From contig JBNLGG010000006.1 of assembly GCA_050305935.1 (NCBI GenBank), positions 50,264 to 114,263 on the forward strand: 64,000 bases of DNA, in the 5' to 3' direction. The translations under genes were made by a program, and so were the position numbers. Of the stretch, positions 1 through 10,152 are shown piece after piece. The first letter of the stretch is position 1. Each line of letters begins with the position of its first letter. A model generated the notes under the pieces. It was given only the letters and a program-made list of their open reading frames with translations, searched no databases and was not told where the DNA came from. The stretch is from CAJXNP01 sp050305935 (lineage in GTDB: Bacteria; Bacteroidota; Bacteroidia; Cytophagales; Cyclobacteriaceae).

Positions 1-1
1 T

Positions 2-343
2 GGGTCATTTGACGGTAGAGTTCTCAAGGAAAATGTAAATGATTCAAATAACATCGTATCTAAGGATATTGATTGTGTGAGCCTTAACCACCTTCTAACC
101 CAGTACAATAAAACACAAATTTCATTGTTAATGCTGGATACAGAGGGTTTTGACTGCGAAATTATCCGAAGTATAGATTTTTCCTCCATTTCAGTTGACA
201 TGATTGTGTATGAGCATAAAAATCTAAGCAATAATGATCAGGAGCATTGTGTCGAATTATTAAGAAGCAAAGGGTATGAATTTGTATTTGAAGGAGTGGA
301 TGTCCTGGCCATTAGTTCAAATATTTATCAGTATATTAAATAG
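2..343 (+). CDS. FkbM-family methyltransferase, C-terminal part (runs off left edge)
   Basis: The reading frame is open from base 2, so this is the tail of a longer gene; the GTG at 77 is probably internal. The visible 113 residues contain LMLDTEGFDCEIIRSIDF, which matches the 'D-x-EG-x-D' segment of FkbM-type SAM-dependent methyltransferases. An alternating beta/alpha C-terminus follows (VYEHKNL, then a cysteine-containing helix and YEFVFEG). FkbM enzymes O-methylate sugars or small-molecule hydroxyls, and in Bacteroidota they often sit in capsule or O-antigen loci. A glycosyltransferase 18 bases downstream on the same strand fits that. The N-terminal SAM-binding glycine loop lies outside the window, so activity cannot be judged. 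Confidence 0.7.
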   Translation, partial: GSFDGRVLKENVNDSNNIVSKDIDCVSLNHLLTQYNKTQISLLMLDTEGFDCEIIRSIDFSSISVDMIVYEHKNLSNNDQEHCVELLRSKGYEFVFEGVDVLAISSNIYQYIK

Positions 344-361
344 TATTTTTTCCTAAAAACC

Positions 362-1558
362 ATGAACCTCTTCATCATCCCTTCCTGGTACCCTTCGCCC
401 AATAGCCTGGTGACGGGTGTGTTCTTTAAGGAGCAGGCGATGATTTATTCGGCGCTATTTCCAATGGACAATATTGGGATAAGCCATTGGGGGCAGAACG
501 ATGAGCGCCTTTTGCTTTGGTCAAAAGACCGACTGAAAATATTCAGGAAGACGTATGACCGTAAAAAGGTCAGGACTGAGATTCAACCGCTTTTCGATAA
601 TTGCACGGAATATTTTTCCCCCGCCTTTACATGGTCGCGGAAATTCCATCGGGGAAATATGAGGAATATTGCCAAAGCGAATTTGTCAAATCTAAGGAAG
701 TTCGAAAAGCAATATGGGAAGGTAGATCTTATCGTGGCGCAGGTTGGCTTTCCGGCAGGCGTAGTGGCAATGGAAATTTCCGAAAAAAAGGAAGTTCCCT
801 TTGTGATCACGGAACATATGACCCCCTTCCCTTTTCCTGCCTATCGATATCGCAGAAATAAATTGATTCCTCCGTTATGGCAGGCCTATCAAAAAGCGAA
901 TGGCATTATCGCCGTCTCCGAAAACCTGAGGGATGAGATGTCTTATTATGGGATCAATAATGTCGCCGTACTTCCTAATTTCATCGGTGACAAGGACTTT
1001 GTACCGGCTCCGCAAAGCGAATCATCAGGGATTTTAAAACTGGTTTCCATTGGTCGCCTCGAACGCCAAAAAGGTTTTGACGTGCTTTTAAAATCTTTGG
1101 CAAACTTAAAGGATTTGCATTTTCGACTTGAGATCATTGGAGATGGCTCGGAACGTGATTCGCTGGTTGATTTGGCGGAGGAATTGGAATTAAGTGAAAG
1201 GATAAACTGGCGGGGAAGCCTCGACAAAACAGAGATCATCAAATCGCTTCAGTTGGCAGACCTTTTTGTATTGGCAAGCCGACATGAAAGTTTTGGGATT
1301 GTATTTCTGGAGGCATTGGCCTGCGGTGTACCTTGTGTCGGCACCTACTGTGGTGGACCTGAAGAGATTGTGGACGAATCGGTAGGTTTTATCGTAGCCC
1401 CGGAGAATGAAAAAGAATTGGCGAAAGCCATTCGATACATCCTGGTAAACCAGGAGAAATACCCGAAGGAAAAAATCAGGGCTTATTTTGACAAGCAATT
1501 TGGCACAGAAAAAATTGTTAAGAAGCTAAGAAAACTGTACCTGAAAGCTTCTTCATGA
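362..1558 (+). CDS. Glycosyltransferase family 4 (GT-B fold)
   Basis: A 398-residue protein of normal GT4 length. The N-terminal acceptor half starts NLFIIPSWYPSPNSLVTGVFF, with the G-x-F loop usual at GT4 N-termini. The C-terminal half begins near residue 226 (LVSIGRLERQKGFD, the nucleotide-sugar-binding GRL-x-x-x-KG segment). It carries the EX7E motif ESFGIVFLE at residues 309-317, followed by ALACGVPCV and GGPEEIV. It should transfer a sugar from an NDP-sugar to a surface glycan precursor in the cytoplasm; donor and acceptor cannot be read. It follows the FkbM methyltransferase closely, so both probably end a polysaccharide gene cluster. Its stop overlaps the convergent DUF3999 gene by six bases. 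Confidence 0.9.
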   Translation: MNLFIIPSWYPSPNSLVTGVFFKEQAMIYSALFPMDNIGISHWGQNDERLLLWSKDRLKIFRKTYDRKKVRTEIQPLFDNCTEYFSPAFTWSRKFHRGNMRNIAKANLSNLRKFEKQYGKVDLIVAQVGFPAGVVAMEISEKKEVPFVITEHMTPFPFPAYRYRRNKLIPPLWQAYQKANGIIAVSENLRDEMSYYGINNVAVLPNFIGDKDFVPAPQSESSGILKLVSIGRLERQKGFDVLLKSLANLKDLHFRLEIIGDGSERDSLVDLAEELELSERINWRGSLDKTEIIKSLQLADLFVLASRHESFGIVFLEALACGVPCVGTYCGGPEEIVDESVGFIVAPENEKELAKAIRYILVNQEKYPKEKIRAYFDKQFGTEKIVKKLRKLYLKASS

Positions 1559-2785
1559 GCGCATCATTTTTATTGTAAAGTAGCCCAAAACAGCCATGAT
1601 TCCGCATATTGACATCCACAGCCATAATTTATTTTTAAGAAGCGATTTATCCGCTAAAGGCGTAGCAGGGATGACAGTCTCCTCTCCCAATTGAACTTCG
1701 CGAATTTGTTCAGGAATTCTATCTGAGAACACCGTCACGTCATAACGCGGCTTGTTGATTTTCTTATTTCCGTAGACAAGAAAATATTCTGCCTCGTCGT
1801 CCGCCCTGAAAATAATGTCCGTTGAATAAAAGCCAACCTCCAGGTCATCGATTGCTAACGGCGGGTTATCGTGATTTGAAATGGTGATTGTGATATTGCT
1901 GGTAAACACTGGCTCAAAGTTAAACGCGGACTTTTCCAGAGAACTGATAACGCCGGATGTCATAAACCGGGTATTCAATTGCCAACCAACCTGCGTCTCA
2001 AAGCTATCCGTTACGCACCTCATCTCAAAGGGGCGGTAGTAATCAAATGAATCTCCAATGGCCAATTCGATGTGCGAAACCGGAACCACATTCTTAAGCG
2101 AAAGTTTTATGTCAGTTGTTTTATTTTTCTTGTTGACTACGATACTTTTTTCAAGAATATCTTCTGAAACTAATTTTCCACTACTTTTTTTGATGGTTGA
2201 GATGGAAGCACCATTTAAGGAAGGGTCAGCTGATGGACCGGTTAATCTAATACGAAAATAAGCGTACTGGCTATCGGGAAACTTCAAGGTGGTGTATTCA
2301 TAAGAGGTGTCTTTGTTTTTGATGGAGACAATCCGGTAGTCGGTCAAAACAGAAAACCATTCCTGCTGATCGGCACTTCCCTCCAGATCGACCCTCCAGT
2401 CAAAATTTTCATCATCAAAGGAAAGATAGATTTCATTGATGAGGCGGGGTTCTTCCAGCGAAATGGTATAATAATATTTGCCAGCACTGGTCGCGGTATT
2501 TATGATGTCAAAGGGTAAATTGTCAGTAGCTATAATGCTTTTATTTTCTTTGATCAAATAGGGAGCTTCAACGGTATCTCCTTCTGGCGAAATACCATAA
2601 ATGCGAATGTCGCTGTAGTTCTCTTTTATTTTAGAAAACATCTGTTCCGGAATGGACAATTGATTCCATCCCGGCTCGACATCCGTGAGGGGTCTTTTGT
2701 AGGAAAAACTATTTTGCGCGGTTGCATTGGCCAACACTAACATAAATACCACCAGTGCCAAGGATTTAATTGTTCTCACCATCAT
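1553..2785 (-). CDS. DUF3999-family exported membrane-anchored protein
   Basis: The start is taken at the ATGATG pair near 2785, giving about 410 residues with a clear signal peptide (MMVRTIKSLALVVFMLVLA...ATAQ). An upstream start at 2860 would add 25 residues that look like read-through of the neighbouring gene. The body is beta-rich, with segments such as YAYFRIRLTG and HIELAIGDSFDYYRPF resembling the DUF3999 family. A single C-terminal membrane helix (KLWLWMSICGIMAVLGYFTI) is followed by a short basic tail, so the bulk faces the periplasm. Its start overlaps the end of the DUF2339 gene by about 20 bases, which suggests translational coupling. DUF3999 and DUF2339 genes are commonly paired; function is unknown. 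Confidence 0.75.
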   Translation of the reverse strand: MMVRTIKSLALVVFMLVLANATAQNSFSYKRPLTDVEPGWNQLSIPEQMFSKIKENYSDIRIYGISPEGDTVEAPYLIKENKSIIATDNLPFDIINTATSAGKYYYTISLEEPRLINEIYLSFDDENFDWRVDLEGSADQQEWFSVLTDYRIVSIKNKDTSYEYTTLKFPDSQYAYFRIRLTGPSADPSLNGASISTIKKSSGKLVSEDILEKSIVVNKKNKTTDIKLSLKNVVPVSHIELAIGDSFDYYRPFEMRCVTDSFETQVGWQLNTRFMTSGVISSLEKSAFNFEPVFTSNITITISNHDNPPLAIDDLEVGFYSTDIIFRADDEAEYFLVYGNKKINKPRYDVTVFSDRIPEQIREVQLGEETVIPATPLADKSLLKNKLWLWMSICGIMAVLGYFTIKMMRS

Positions 2786-5054
2786 CAAAAATTGAATGTT
2801 TGTACTTATTGTATAAAAATGAAACCAGTAGCATGATCGCGCCGAGGGAAACAAACACAATGGCTTTTGCTAAAAGGTTCAGGTGCGAAATGTCATAAAA
2901 GAATAGTTTTATCAATGTTCCACCGTATAGTACCATGGCCGCGATCCGGAGTGCTTTATTGTTTTTCCAGATTCCCAGGATGACCATCACCAATGCGTAC
3001 AATCCCCACAATATGGACAATCCCAGTTTGTAATTGTTGCTTACCCCGTACAAGTCCATCCAGTGCAACAATTCGCTGGACACCACCCAAAGAATAACGA
3101 TGTGTACACCTAACTCCATAGCTGCAGGTGAAATCTTTTCCTGGAAAAAGGATTTGATATTTTTTACGCTGGCAATGAGCAGTATTGCCAGGAAAATCAA
3201 CGAGATATACCGGATTGCCAGGTACATAAAGGTGATCGGATACGAATTCGCAAGTTCCTGGCCGATATATGCCTCCCGCAACTCACTGATATCGTAAAGC
3301 CCATTGGCTAAAAAAACGAGGATGGAGATGATCGCCAGGATCAACGAGACAGTTGCTAAAAGCTTTTCCCTGATTTTAACGAGATTGGCAACGATAAGAA
3401 GTGTCGTAAAAATCATTAGATAATTAATCAGCCAGATGTTTTTGAATTTTAACAAATGACGGTTGTACTGAAAATCATAGAGCTCTTCCGAAATGGTGAT
3501 CTCGGAATTTTCATATAGCTGTTCCCAATAAAGCTGAATTTCAATCCTGAACGAATTAAACAATGCCAGCAGAAAAATACCTCCGACGATGTACGGAAAG
3601 GGAGTACTCATCCACCGTTTAATTTTTCCCGGTTCGAGGGCAGATTTTTTGTGGAGAAAATAAATGAGCCCTGCCCCAATGGTAAAAAGAATGGAACCAA
3701 GAAAATCCACGTTGAAAATGGGCACGAATGTGTTTTCCTGATAGCTATTAAAATAGCTGTAATCATTCCAATCATGTATCTGGCTAAAAAAGGCAAGCAG
3801 TATCAACGGATATGATAGTTTTTCATATGCACTAATCTTTTTCGTCCTTCCTATCCAAAATAAAAGCGCTGCTTCTGCCACCCAGAAAATGGTGACTGGC
3901 CGACCGTCAAGCTGAACGGGCACAGTGACGGTAATAAAAATGAGCACCAAACCGGCAATGAAGTAAAACAGGTTTCTGTCAACCGATTTTCTTTTATAAA
4001 TAAAGAACGCCACAGAAAAGTGGACAATGGCATTTATCAGCGTAAACAAACCCAAATATCCGTTTAATGGTTCGTGGTCTTCGATGATGGCATATCCAAA
4101 ACCGTAAAACAGAAGCGAATTTAAAGTGATCAGGATGATATCCGACTTGGTAAAAATTTCTTTCTGAAGAATTTTATAAGAAAGGGCTGTGCAATAAAAT
4201 GTAAAAAAGAAAATGCCTAAAAATATCGCGGCAATGCTAAAATGATGCTCGTCCCGATAGTCCATGAAAAACCACAAAAGGTAAATGAGCCAGGTTAGGC
4301 CAAAGGAGGAGAAATAGAGCAGTTTCCAGTATTTTTTGATGGCAATGACAAGAATGCCGACATTGATAATGGAAATATAGCTGAAGAAAAAAGCGTACCT
4401 TCCCGAATTGTCACTCAGCAAAAATGGAATCCCGTATGCACCTACCAGGCCAATTAAGGCGATGATCTTCTGATCATAGTGAAGGGCGGCTAAAACGGTA
4501 AACAAGGTGAATAGCACCATCATTACAAATGAGGCAGTGACGGGGATTAGCCCATAAAAGCTGCTCGCCAGGAAGGTAATAAAATAGAATATGGCCATTG
4601 AACCACTTAACAGCACAGCACTGTAATTCTTGTATTTATCTTTCAGCCTGATGGCAAAAAACAGGAGTATAGCCCCCACAAGGTAACCCATGACGATTCT
4701 GGTGAGCGGGTTTAGCATGTCCCTTTCGATGGCATATTTAGCCCCGATCCCTACCCCTATAACCAGGATGGCAATACCAATTTTATTAATCAGGTTTTCC
4801 CCAATGAATTTTTCGAAATTGACAGAAGAAAAGCGTGAAGACTTTGGAGGTGGTGAGACCGAGCGGGCAATGGGTCTATCATCTACTGGCTCCTCCTTTT
4901 TCACTTCAACCGGCTTAGGAGCTACGGGGGGAGCATGTAGCCTAATAACCTGATTTTTTACATTGATGATTTCCTGTTGAAGGGAGTGTTGCTGTTTTTC
5001 GAGTTGGTCGAGTTTGTCCAGCAGTTGGTCCAGCTTATCTTTTTCGATGGCCAT
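2766..5054 (-). CDS. DUF2339-family polytopic membrane protein
   Basis: A 762-residue protein. Residues 1-40 form a coiled coil (KLDQLLDKLDQLEKQQHSLQ), then a Pro/Lys/Glu linker, then roughly twenty hydrophobic segments to the end (for example NLINKIGIAILVIGVGIGAKYA near residue 85). The segment order, with FEKFIGENLINKIGI before the first helix, matches DUF2339 predicted membrane proteins, which are 700-1000 residues long. No catalytic motif is visible. The next gene is a DUF3999 protein overlapping its 3' end, so the two probably act together in the inner membrane. A role in envelope polymer or lipid handling is possible but only a guess. Confidence 0.8.
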   Translation of the reverse strand: MAIEKDKLDQLLDKLDQLEKQQHSLQQEIINVKNQVIRLHAPPVAPKPVEVKKEEPVDDRPIARSVSPPPKSSRFSSVNFEKFIGENLINKIGIAILVIGVGIGAKYAIERDMLNPLTRIVMGYLVGAILLFFAIRLKDKYKNYSAVLLSGSMAIFYFITFLASSFYGLIPVTASFVMMVLFTLFTVLAALHYDQKIIALIGLVGAYGIPFLLSDNSGRYAFFFSYISIINVGILVIAIKKYWKLLYFSSFGLTWLIYLLWFFMDYRDEHHFSIAAIFLGIFFFTFYCTALSYKILQKEIFTKSDIILITLNSLLFYGFGYAIIEDHEPLNGYLGLFTLINAIVHFSVAFFIYKRKSVDRNLFYFIAGLVLIFITVTVPVQLDGRPVTIFWVAEAALLFWIGRTKKISAYEKLSYPLILLAFFSQIHDWNDYSYFNSYQENTFVPIFNVDFLGSILFTIGAGLIYFLHKKSALEPGKIKRWMSTPFPYIVGGIFLLALFNSFRIEIQLYWEQLYENSEITISEELYDFQYNRHLLKFKNIWLINYLMIFTTLLIVANLVKIREKLLATVSLILAIISILVFLANGLYDISELREAYIGQELANSYPITFMYLAIRYISLIFLAILLIASVKNIKSFFQEKISPAAMELGVHIVILWVVSSELLHWMDLYGVSNNYKLGLSILWGLYALVMVILGIWKNNKALRIAAMVLYGGTLIKLFFYDISHLNLLAKAIVFVSLGAIMLLVSFLYNKYKHSIFDDGENN

Positions 5055-5128
5055 GGTTTTAAAAAATATTCGAGTGAATACCGATAAGTTACACTTTTTT
5101 TAATTATGCCCGGTATTTCTGGTATTTA

Positions 5129-8100
5129 TTAAAACCCTTCGGAATTATCGATTACCTCATCCTCCTTTTGTTCTTCCTGGATGAGTTCTTCCTCCGTAAT
5201 GGATTCTCCCTCTACCGGTTTTTCCTCGGTTTCAAGGAAATCGAAATTTTCCTGGGGAGTTGGTTCGGGCACGTACATTTCGTAAGGAGCTGTTATTCCA
5301 AGATAATCAGCCCTAAACCGGTTCACAAAGTTTAAAGCATCACTCTTGTCCCCCAGAACAAATACATATTCCCCAAACCCGGCTTTGTCGATTTTTGATT
5401 TGCCTCCTATCTGGTCATTAAATAGTTCGTTATTTGAGAATGCGACCAGCTTGTTTTCTTTAAAACCAAAGTAATACCAGCAATCCGGGCTTACCTGGAT
5501 GAAAATATTGATTTCATCACCTTCGTCAGATCGTTTGATTTCCACAAACCCATCCACCAAGGCGTTGATGTCATTCTTCAGAATGTGGGATAGCCCCAGT
5601 CGGCCCAGGCTATACCAGGTTTTTTTGTCGTTGTCCCATTCCAGATTCAGTTTTGAGAAAACAATATCACCTATCAGCTTGTTAGATGCTGCGACTACCG
5701 GGAGATAGTCCTGCAATGAGCGTTGATCATATTCTACAACTCCCTTGTCACCAATTAATGCCGCTAATTTCAGTATAAGCGCATCTTTGTCGGGCTCTGC
5801 TTCAGGAGCACCGTATGCATCTACTGTTTCAAAAATATGCTTGAACATCTCAGCATAGGCAGTCGGTGGGGCGCCCAGGTTAAAAATGGAAAATGTGTTG
5901 GTGGTATAGGTAGATTCGTTGAGATTGCCCTTTCCGATACCGGCCGCCCTCAGGGAAACTTCCTTTGTCGGCTGGATGAAATTCAACATACCTTCAAAAT
6001 CTATTTCACCGGTTGCTTCATTGTAAGAAAATACATCACCCTGGTAAGACTCACCCTTTGCTTTGGTGGAATCCATGATGATGTACCTGTTGATGGATTC
6101 GTCAAACCACAGCTGGCCTTTGGGGAGGAAGAAATCTTCATCACTTACTTTTCTTCTTTCTTCCACAAATGTCCCGTACAGCGCCCCATTAAATGCCTCA
6201 TAGTGTAGTCCGGCATTTAGCTTTTTGCCATCTTCCGTAAGGCTGGTTGAGATGTCAAACATGATTTCCTGGGTTTCCTCATCCTGGCTTTCATATTTTA
6301 TCCAGGTGTTATAGTCGGGATGGTTTTTAAAATCCAGTTTAATAAAGCCTTCGAGCTTCAAAGGTAGCTGTTGTGCATACATGGTCACATTACCTTTAAA
6401 AAGCATGCCGGGAGACATGACCAGGTTTTCCTCTGCCGAGATCACACCCCCTGATACGGTCTGCAATCCCCTCAGCCTTCGGTTTTGAGCTTCCGGGACT
6501 CCGCGCAGATCAAACTTTTCAAATTTAATGGCAAAGGTGTCTTTTACCGCATTGACTAATTGGTAGGTAGCATTTCCGGTAAATTTCTTACTACTGATGA
6601 TGTTAATTGTTCCATCAAACAAATGATGGTAGCCATACAAGGAGTCGATCACAATTTTTGTGTTTAACAAGGTTCCAATGGTGGAGTTTTCCAGGATAAG
6701 AACCTCATTGTTTTCAGGGGTAATCAGGGCATCCGCCACATTAATATATGGGATGCCTGTTACGAACAGTTCGCTTCGCCGTAAATCGTAGGTAGCTCCG
6801 GTAGCATTAAATGCCAATGAATCAAGTTCTTTTTTAGTGGTATAAAAGTAGGAGTATTTCAAGTCTACCTCAGGTGGTTTTTTCATATATACCTTTTCTT
6901 CAGCAAGGTCCCAGCGGGCGTTTGATATGGATGTCTTTACCTGTGCATAGGGGAACTCCAGGGCAGCCACACCGGCCACCTCCGGACTTAAATCGCCAAT
7001 ATTATTAGTAAGGTCAAAATCCAGCCGGATGTCCTCACCCTGCATCAAGGACTTGTCAGGGTTTTGTGGCGAATTAAGCACAAAACTCGAATGGCGCGCT
7101 GTCAGGTTGGTTTCTTCGAAAGTGAAGTTGTCGGACGTTGCCTCAAATCCTCTTGCTTTGAATAAACCTTTACCATGTACTCCAGTCTTTCTTAGCACAG
7201 TTGCCCCATCAAGTGAAGCAGTATTATTATAGAGATCAAAAGGTTCATCCTTATTAAAGACTACCATGCTGTCATACCTGGTGTTCCAATTCATTCGGAA
7301 AGTAGGTGTGGCGATGGTCGGGAACGAAACTCCTCCATAAGTGCCACTCTCTATGAGAAAATTATTTCCATCTGCAGTAACGGAGTCCATGTAGAAGGTG
7401 TAGGCTTCGGATTGACTTGAACTTGATATGTATTCGATACCACCCGTTGCCACAAGCCCTTTTTTATCCAATTGGATTCTGCCTCGAAGGTTTGCGTCGC
7501 CTTCGTATAGGTTATAGCCTTCGGGCGGAATGTTATGGGTGAAGCCAAGGGAGTTGTCTGGCATGATGTGCAGGGTAGCATTGAACTCAGGGAATATCCC
7601 TTCTGAAAAAAAGGTGCCGTCAAATCCAATGGCCGCCGGATCTTCAGCACTTAAACTATCGATACCAAATGGTGGAATGTAAAAGTATATGGACTTATCA
7701 TAAGAGCCGTCCAATATGTCTTTTTGATCAAAATAAACAACAGCTCCTCTCGAAGCATCAAATATTGGGTATTCCGGAAAGATTTTATTGCCCGACTTGT
7801 TGTCAATTTTATTGATGTACAGTGTGCCGCTGGTGCTGGCGTTTATGTCCTCCCCACCTTTAAATATGTCTACCGAGACCAGTTTGTTGTCAACGTCCTT
7901 CTTTCTAAAGTCTTCCCCTTCCACTTTAAACTTAATGGAGTCAATATTCACAAGATCAACCAAAAAACTGTCGTATTTGAAGGTGAAATTCCTGCCTCCA
8001 AACTCAAAATTTCCGGCAAACAACTGTCCCTCAAATGTAAAATCCCGGTCTTTTAGCAGGGTAATGGATTTATCAAATGGAACGATGTAAATATCCTGTG

Positions 8101-10057
8101 TCTCCGAAATGTAGAATTTGTCAATTCCCCGGATGGTCATTTCATTGTTGTCCGTATGGAGTGTGGCATTAGGGGCATTTCTGGAAAGAGAGCTTATCAG
8201 CAATTCATCATAATCCTTGCTTTTTCTGCGGGATTGAACGTAATGTATAAGCTTGTCCTTGATGGTGATTTTCCTGAAATTGGGATCGTAGTCGATAAAG
8301 CCCCGGTACCATAAGAGCGCCATAGAAGAATTGACCGCATTTTGATTGAGCTTCATTTCTTTGGCAAAATCGTCTGCATAAAATTCCCGGGTTTTCTTTT
8401 TATTCCCATAACTGTATACCGCGACCACCGGATTAAAATTATACACACTTGACATTTCATCCAGCTTTTCTGTGCTAAAGTATTCGGTGGATTCAAAGGA
8501 TGCCGGAATCATACTTTTGGCATTCAGCACGCTGATATTCATGCTGTCCGACTTAAGGTCCCAGTCAATCATATCAGCTTCGATTGTCATTTTGTAATAA
8601 GAAGTGACATAAGGACTCAGGCTAAACCCGTCCTTTTCCTTTGTCACGGTCAACCTTTTTTGCAAGGGATAATAATAAAAACGGACCGCCGGGTGAGTAA
8701 TTGAGTCCCTCCCATGGTAGACGCTGATCCGTACATTCCTACCAAGTATTACTGTGTCCTCAAAAATGAATTCCTTTCCGAAGCCCTTAAAATGCTTTCC
8801 TTTGTCACCGCTCACTTCTATTAATGCATTTCCTTCATCCAGCGATTTGGTTCCTACTTTTCGCCCTGTTAATCTGAATCCACCTCGGAAAAAGAATCCG
8901 TCGTAATCATAATTGTATTTTACGTTGCTGTAGTAGGAGATGAATTGGGGGTAGGCGGCGTTGCCCAGTGAGTCCCGTCGCACACTTTTATATTCAAAAA
9001 CCCCTTCTATTTTTTCCTTCAGCGTAGGCTGGTAACTCTGTAAAACTTTTTCTGCCCTGAATTCAGGCAGGCGGACGTCAAAGCTGAATTTTTTCAGCTC
9101 GGTGTACACCTGGGTGCCATCAAATCCCGCCAGGTCCCACCGGAAGGTCCCACCCTCTGCCACAAATCGAAAATTGTGAAATTCATATTCGCCGGTAACT
9201 TTTTCAACTGCTACCGAGTCAAAGCGGGTGGAAAATATCAGATCGACATTATTCACTTTAATGATAGCTCCTTTTGTTTCGGGGATATCTGTGGTCGACA
9301 CTGCCACCATAGCAGATGACAATGCTTCATTTGCTGTTTTAGCATTCTTTTTTTCGGGTTCCCCCCAGCTGGAGTCTTCGTTTGATGCATCTCCCCAGCC
9401 ATCATCACCCCAATCATCATCGGCACTATCCCCCCAGCCGTCGTCATCAGGGGAAGAATCACCCCAGCCCTGATCGGTATTATCATTCCCACCGGAGGAC
9501 ATTTCATCGATTAGTTCGTCTTCGATCGCTGGTACGTCGTAGCCACCACCTATTTCCTTGAACTCAAATTCTACGTTCGCATCCGAAATAAAAAGTGCAT
9601 TGTTCTTTGTATAGAAGAGGGCGTTTCGTTGGAACAGAGCTCGCAGTGTAGCGAGACCTACTGCAAAATTCCTTGAATCATATGCCTCAAATGATTTTTC
9701 AACCATAAAAAGCAGGTCGTCAAGCTTTCCTGATGAAATGGAAAAATCATTGACAGCGCTGTTAAGCATGGAGAAAAAATTTGTGAAAACCGGATACACC
9801 GGCGCACCTTTCTTTAACATCGTCCTGGACAGCGTGACGATTTTCCTTTTTTGCTCGGCTCCCAGGCCATTACCAGACCAGGTCGTGTTAAAACTACTTC
9901 CAATTTCGCTGGCGTACGAATTGCCCGTCTTGCCCAGCATGTCTTCTACTCTTTGACCAAAGACTTCCACTGTGTCAGGAAGAGTATACCTTTGAGCATA
10001 GGAAACGAATGAAAAGAATACCAAGAGAATCGTGATTCGCAGCCTCATAATAAACAA
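5129..10057 (-). CDS. Very large exported beta-rich protein with WGD acidic linker, unknown function
   Basis: A 1642-residue protein and the largest gene here. It begins with a signal peptide (MRLRITILLVFFSFVSYAQ if the start is residue 4, at 10048). A helical region spans residues 25-160. Residues 190-240 are a low-complexity Asp/Gly/Ser/Trp stretch with W at 198, 208, 216, 221 and 231, mostly as W-G-D. About 1300 residues of short amphipathic beta strands follow, with repeated F-x-G-x-F type patterns. The last 60 residues are a Glu/Pro-rich tail. No enzyme motif, membrane helix or T9SS sorting domain is visible. The strand pattern recalls AsmA/TamB or OstA-type lipid-groove proteins, but that is inference. 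It lies 3' of prmA with a 95-base gap. Confidence 0.7.
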   Translation of the reverse strand: MFIMRLRITILLVFFSFVSYAQRYTLPDTVEVFGQRVEDMLGKTGNSYASEIGSSFNTTWSGNGLGAEQKRKIVTLSRTMLKKGAPVYPVFTNFFSMLNSAVNDFSISSGKLDDLLFMVEKSFEAYDSRNFAVGLATLRALFQRNALFYTKNNALFISDANVEFEFKEIGGGYDVPAIEDELIDEMSSGGNDNTDQGWGDSSPDDDGWGDSADDDWGDDGWGDASNEDSSWGEPEKKNAKTANEALSSAMVAVSTTDIPETKGAIIKVNNVDLIFSTRFDSVAVEKVTGEYEFHNFRFVAEGGTFRWDLAGFDGTQVYTELKKFSFDVRLPEFRAEKVLQSYQPTLKEKIEGVFEYKSVRRDSLGNAAYPQFISYYSNVKYNYDYDGFFFRGGFRLTGRKVGTKSLDEGNALIEVSGDKGKHFKGFGKEFIFEDTVILGRNVRISVYHGRDSITHPAVRFYYYPLQKRLTVTKEKDGFSLSPYVTSYYKMTIEADMIDWDLKSDSMNISVLNAKSMIPASFESTEYFSTEKLDEMSSVYNFNPVVAVYSYGNKKKTREFYADDFAKEMKLNQNAVNSSMALLWYRGFIDYDPNFRKITIKDKLIHYVQSRRKSKDYDELLISSLSRNAPNATLHTDNNEMTIRGIDKFYISETQDIYIVPFDKSITLLKDRDFTFEGQLFAGNFEFGGRNFTFKYDSFLVDLVNIDSIKFKVEGEDFRKKDVDNKLVSVDIFKGGEDINASTSGTLYINKIDNKSGNKIFPEYPIFDASRGAVVYFDQKDILDGSYDKSIYFYIPPFGIDSLSAEDPAAIGFDGTFFSEGIFPEFNATLHIMPDNSLGFTHNIPPEGYNLYEGDANLRGRIQLDKKGLVATGGIEYISSSSQSEAYTFYMDSVTADGNNFLIESGTYGGVSFPTIATPTFRMNWNTRYDSMVVFNKDEPFDLYNNTASLDGATVLRKTGVHGKGLFKARGFEATSDNFTFEETNLTARHSSFVLNSPQNPDKSLMQGEDIRLDFDLTNNIGDLSPEVAGVAALEFPYAQVKTSISNARWDLAEEKVYMKKPPEVDLKYSYFYTTKKELDSLAFNATGATYDLRRSELFVTGIPYINVADALITPENNEVLILENSTIGTLLNTKIVIDSLYGYHHLFDGTINIISSKKFTGNATYQLVNAVKDTFAIKFEKFDLRGVPEAQNRRLRGLQTVSGGVISAEENLVMSPGMLFKGNVTMYAQQLPLKLEGFIKLDFKNHPDYNTWIKYESQDEETQEIMFDISTSLTEDGKKLNAGLHYEAFNGALYGTFVEERRKVSDEDFFLPKGQLWFDESINRYIIMDSTKAKGESYQGDVFSYNEATGEIDFEGMLNFIQPTKEVSLRAAGIGKGNLNESTYTTNTFSIFNLGAPPTAYAEMFKHIFETVDAYGAPEAEPDKDALILKLAALIGDKGVVEYDQRSLQDYLPVVAASNKLIGDIVFSKLNLEWDNDKKTWYSLGRLGLSHILKNDINALVDGFVEIKRSDEGDEINIFIQVSPDCWYYFGFKENKLVAFSNNELFNDQIGGKSKIDKAGFGEYVFVLGDKSDALNFVNRFRADYLGITAPYEMYVPEPTPQENFDFLETEEKPVEGESITEEELIQEEQKEDEVIDNSEGF

Positions 10058-10152
10058 GTTACCGTTATTTTCCCGTTTGATTTAAAACGAATAACGAAAA
10101 TATAGATTTTAATTATTCAAACACCGGAAAGTAATAAATTCAATAAATTTCC

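Noticed and set aside
583..1498. Several 60-100 codon frames on both strands inside the glycosyltransferase gene
   Set aside because: They are shadows of the GT4 frame with no leader, motif or ribosome site.
9228..9507. Two frames of about 80 codons across the acidic WGD region
   Set aside because: They are generated by the repetitive Asp/Trp codons of the 1642-residue protein read in other frames.
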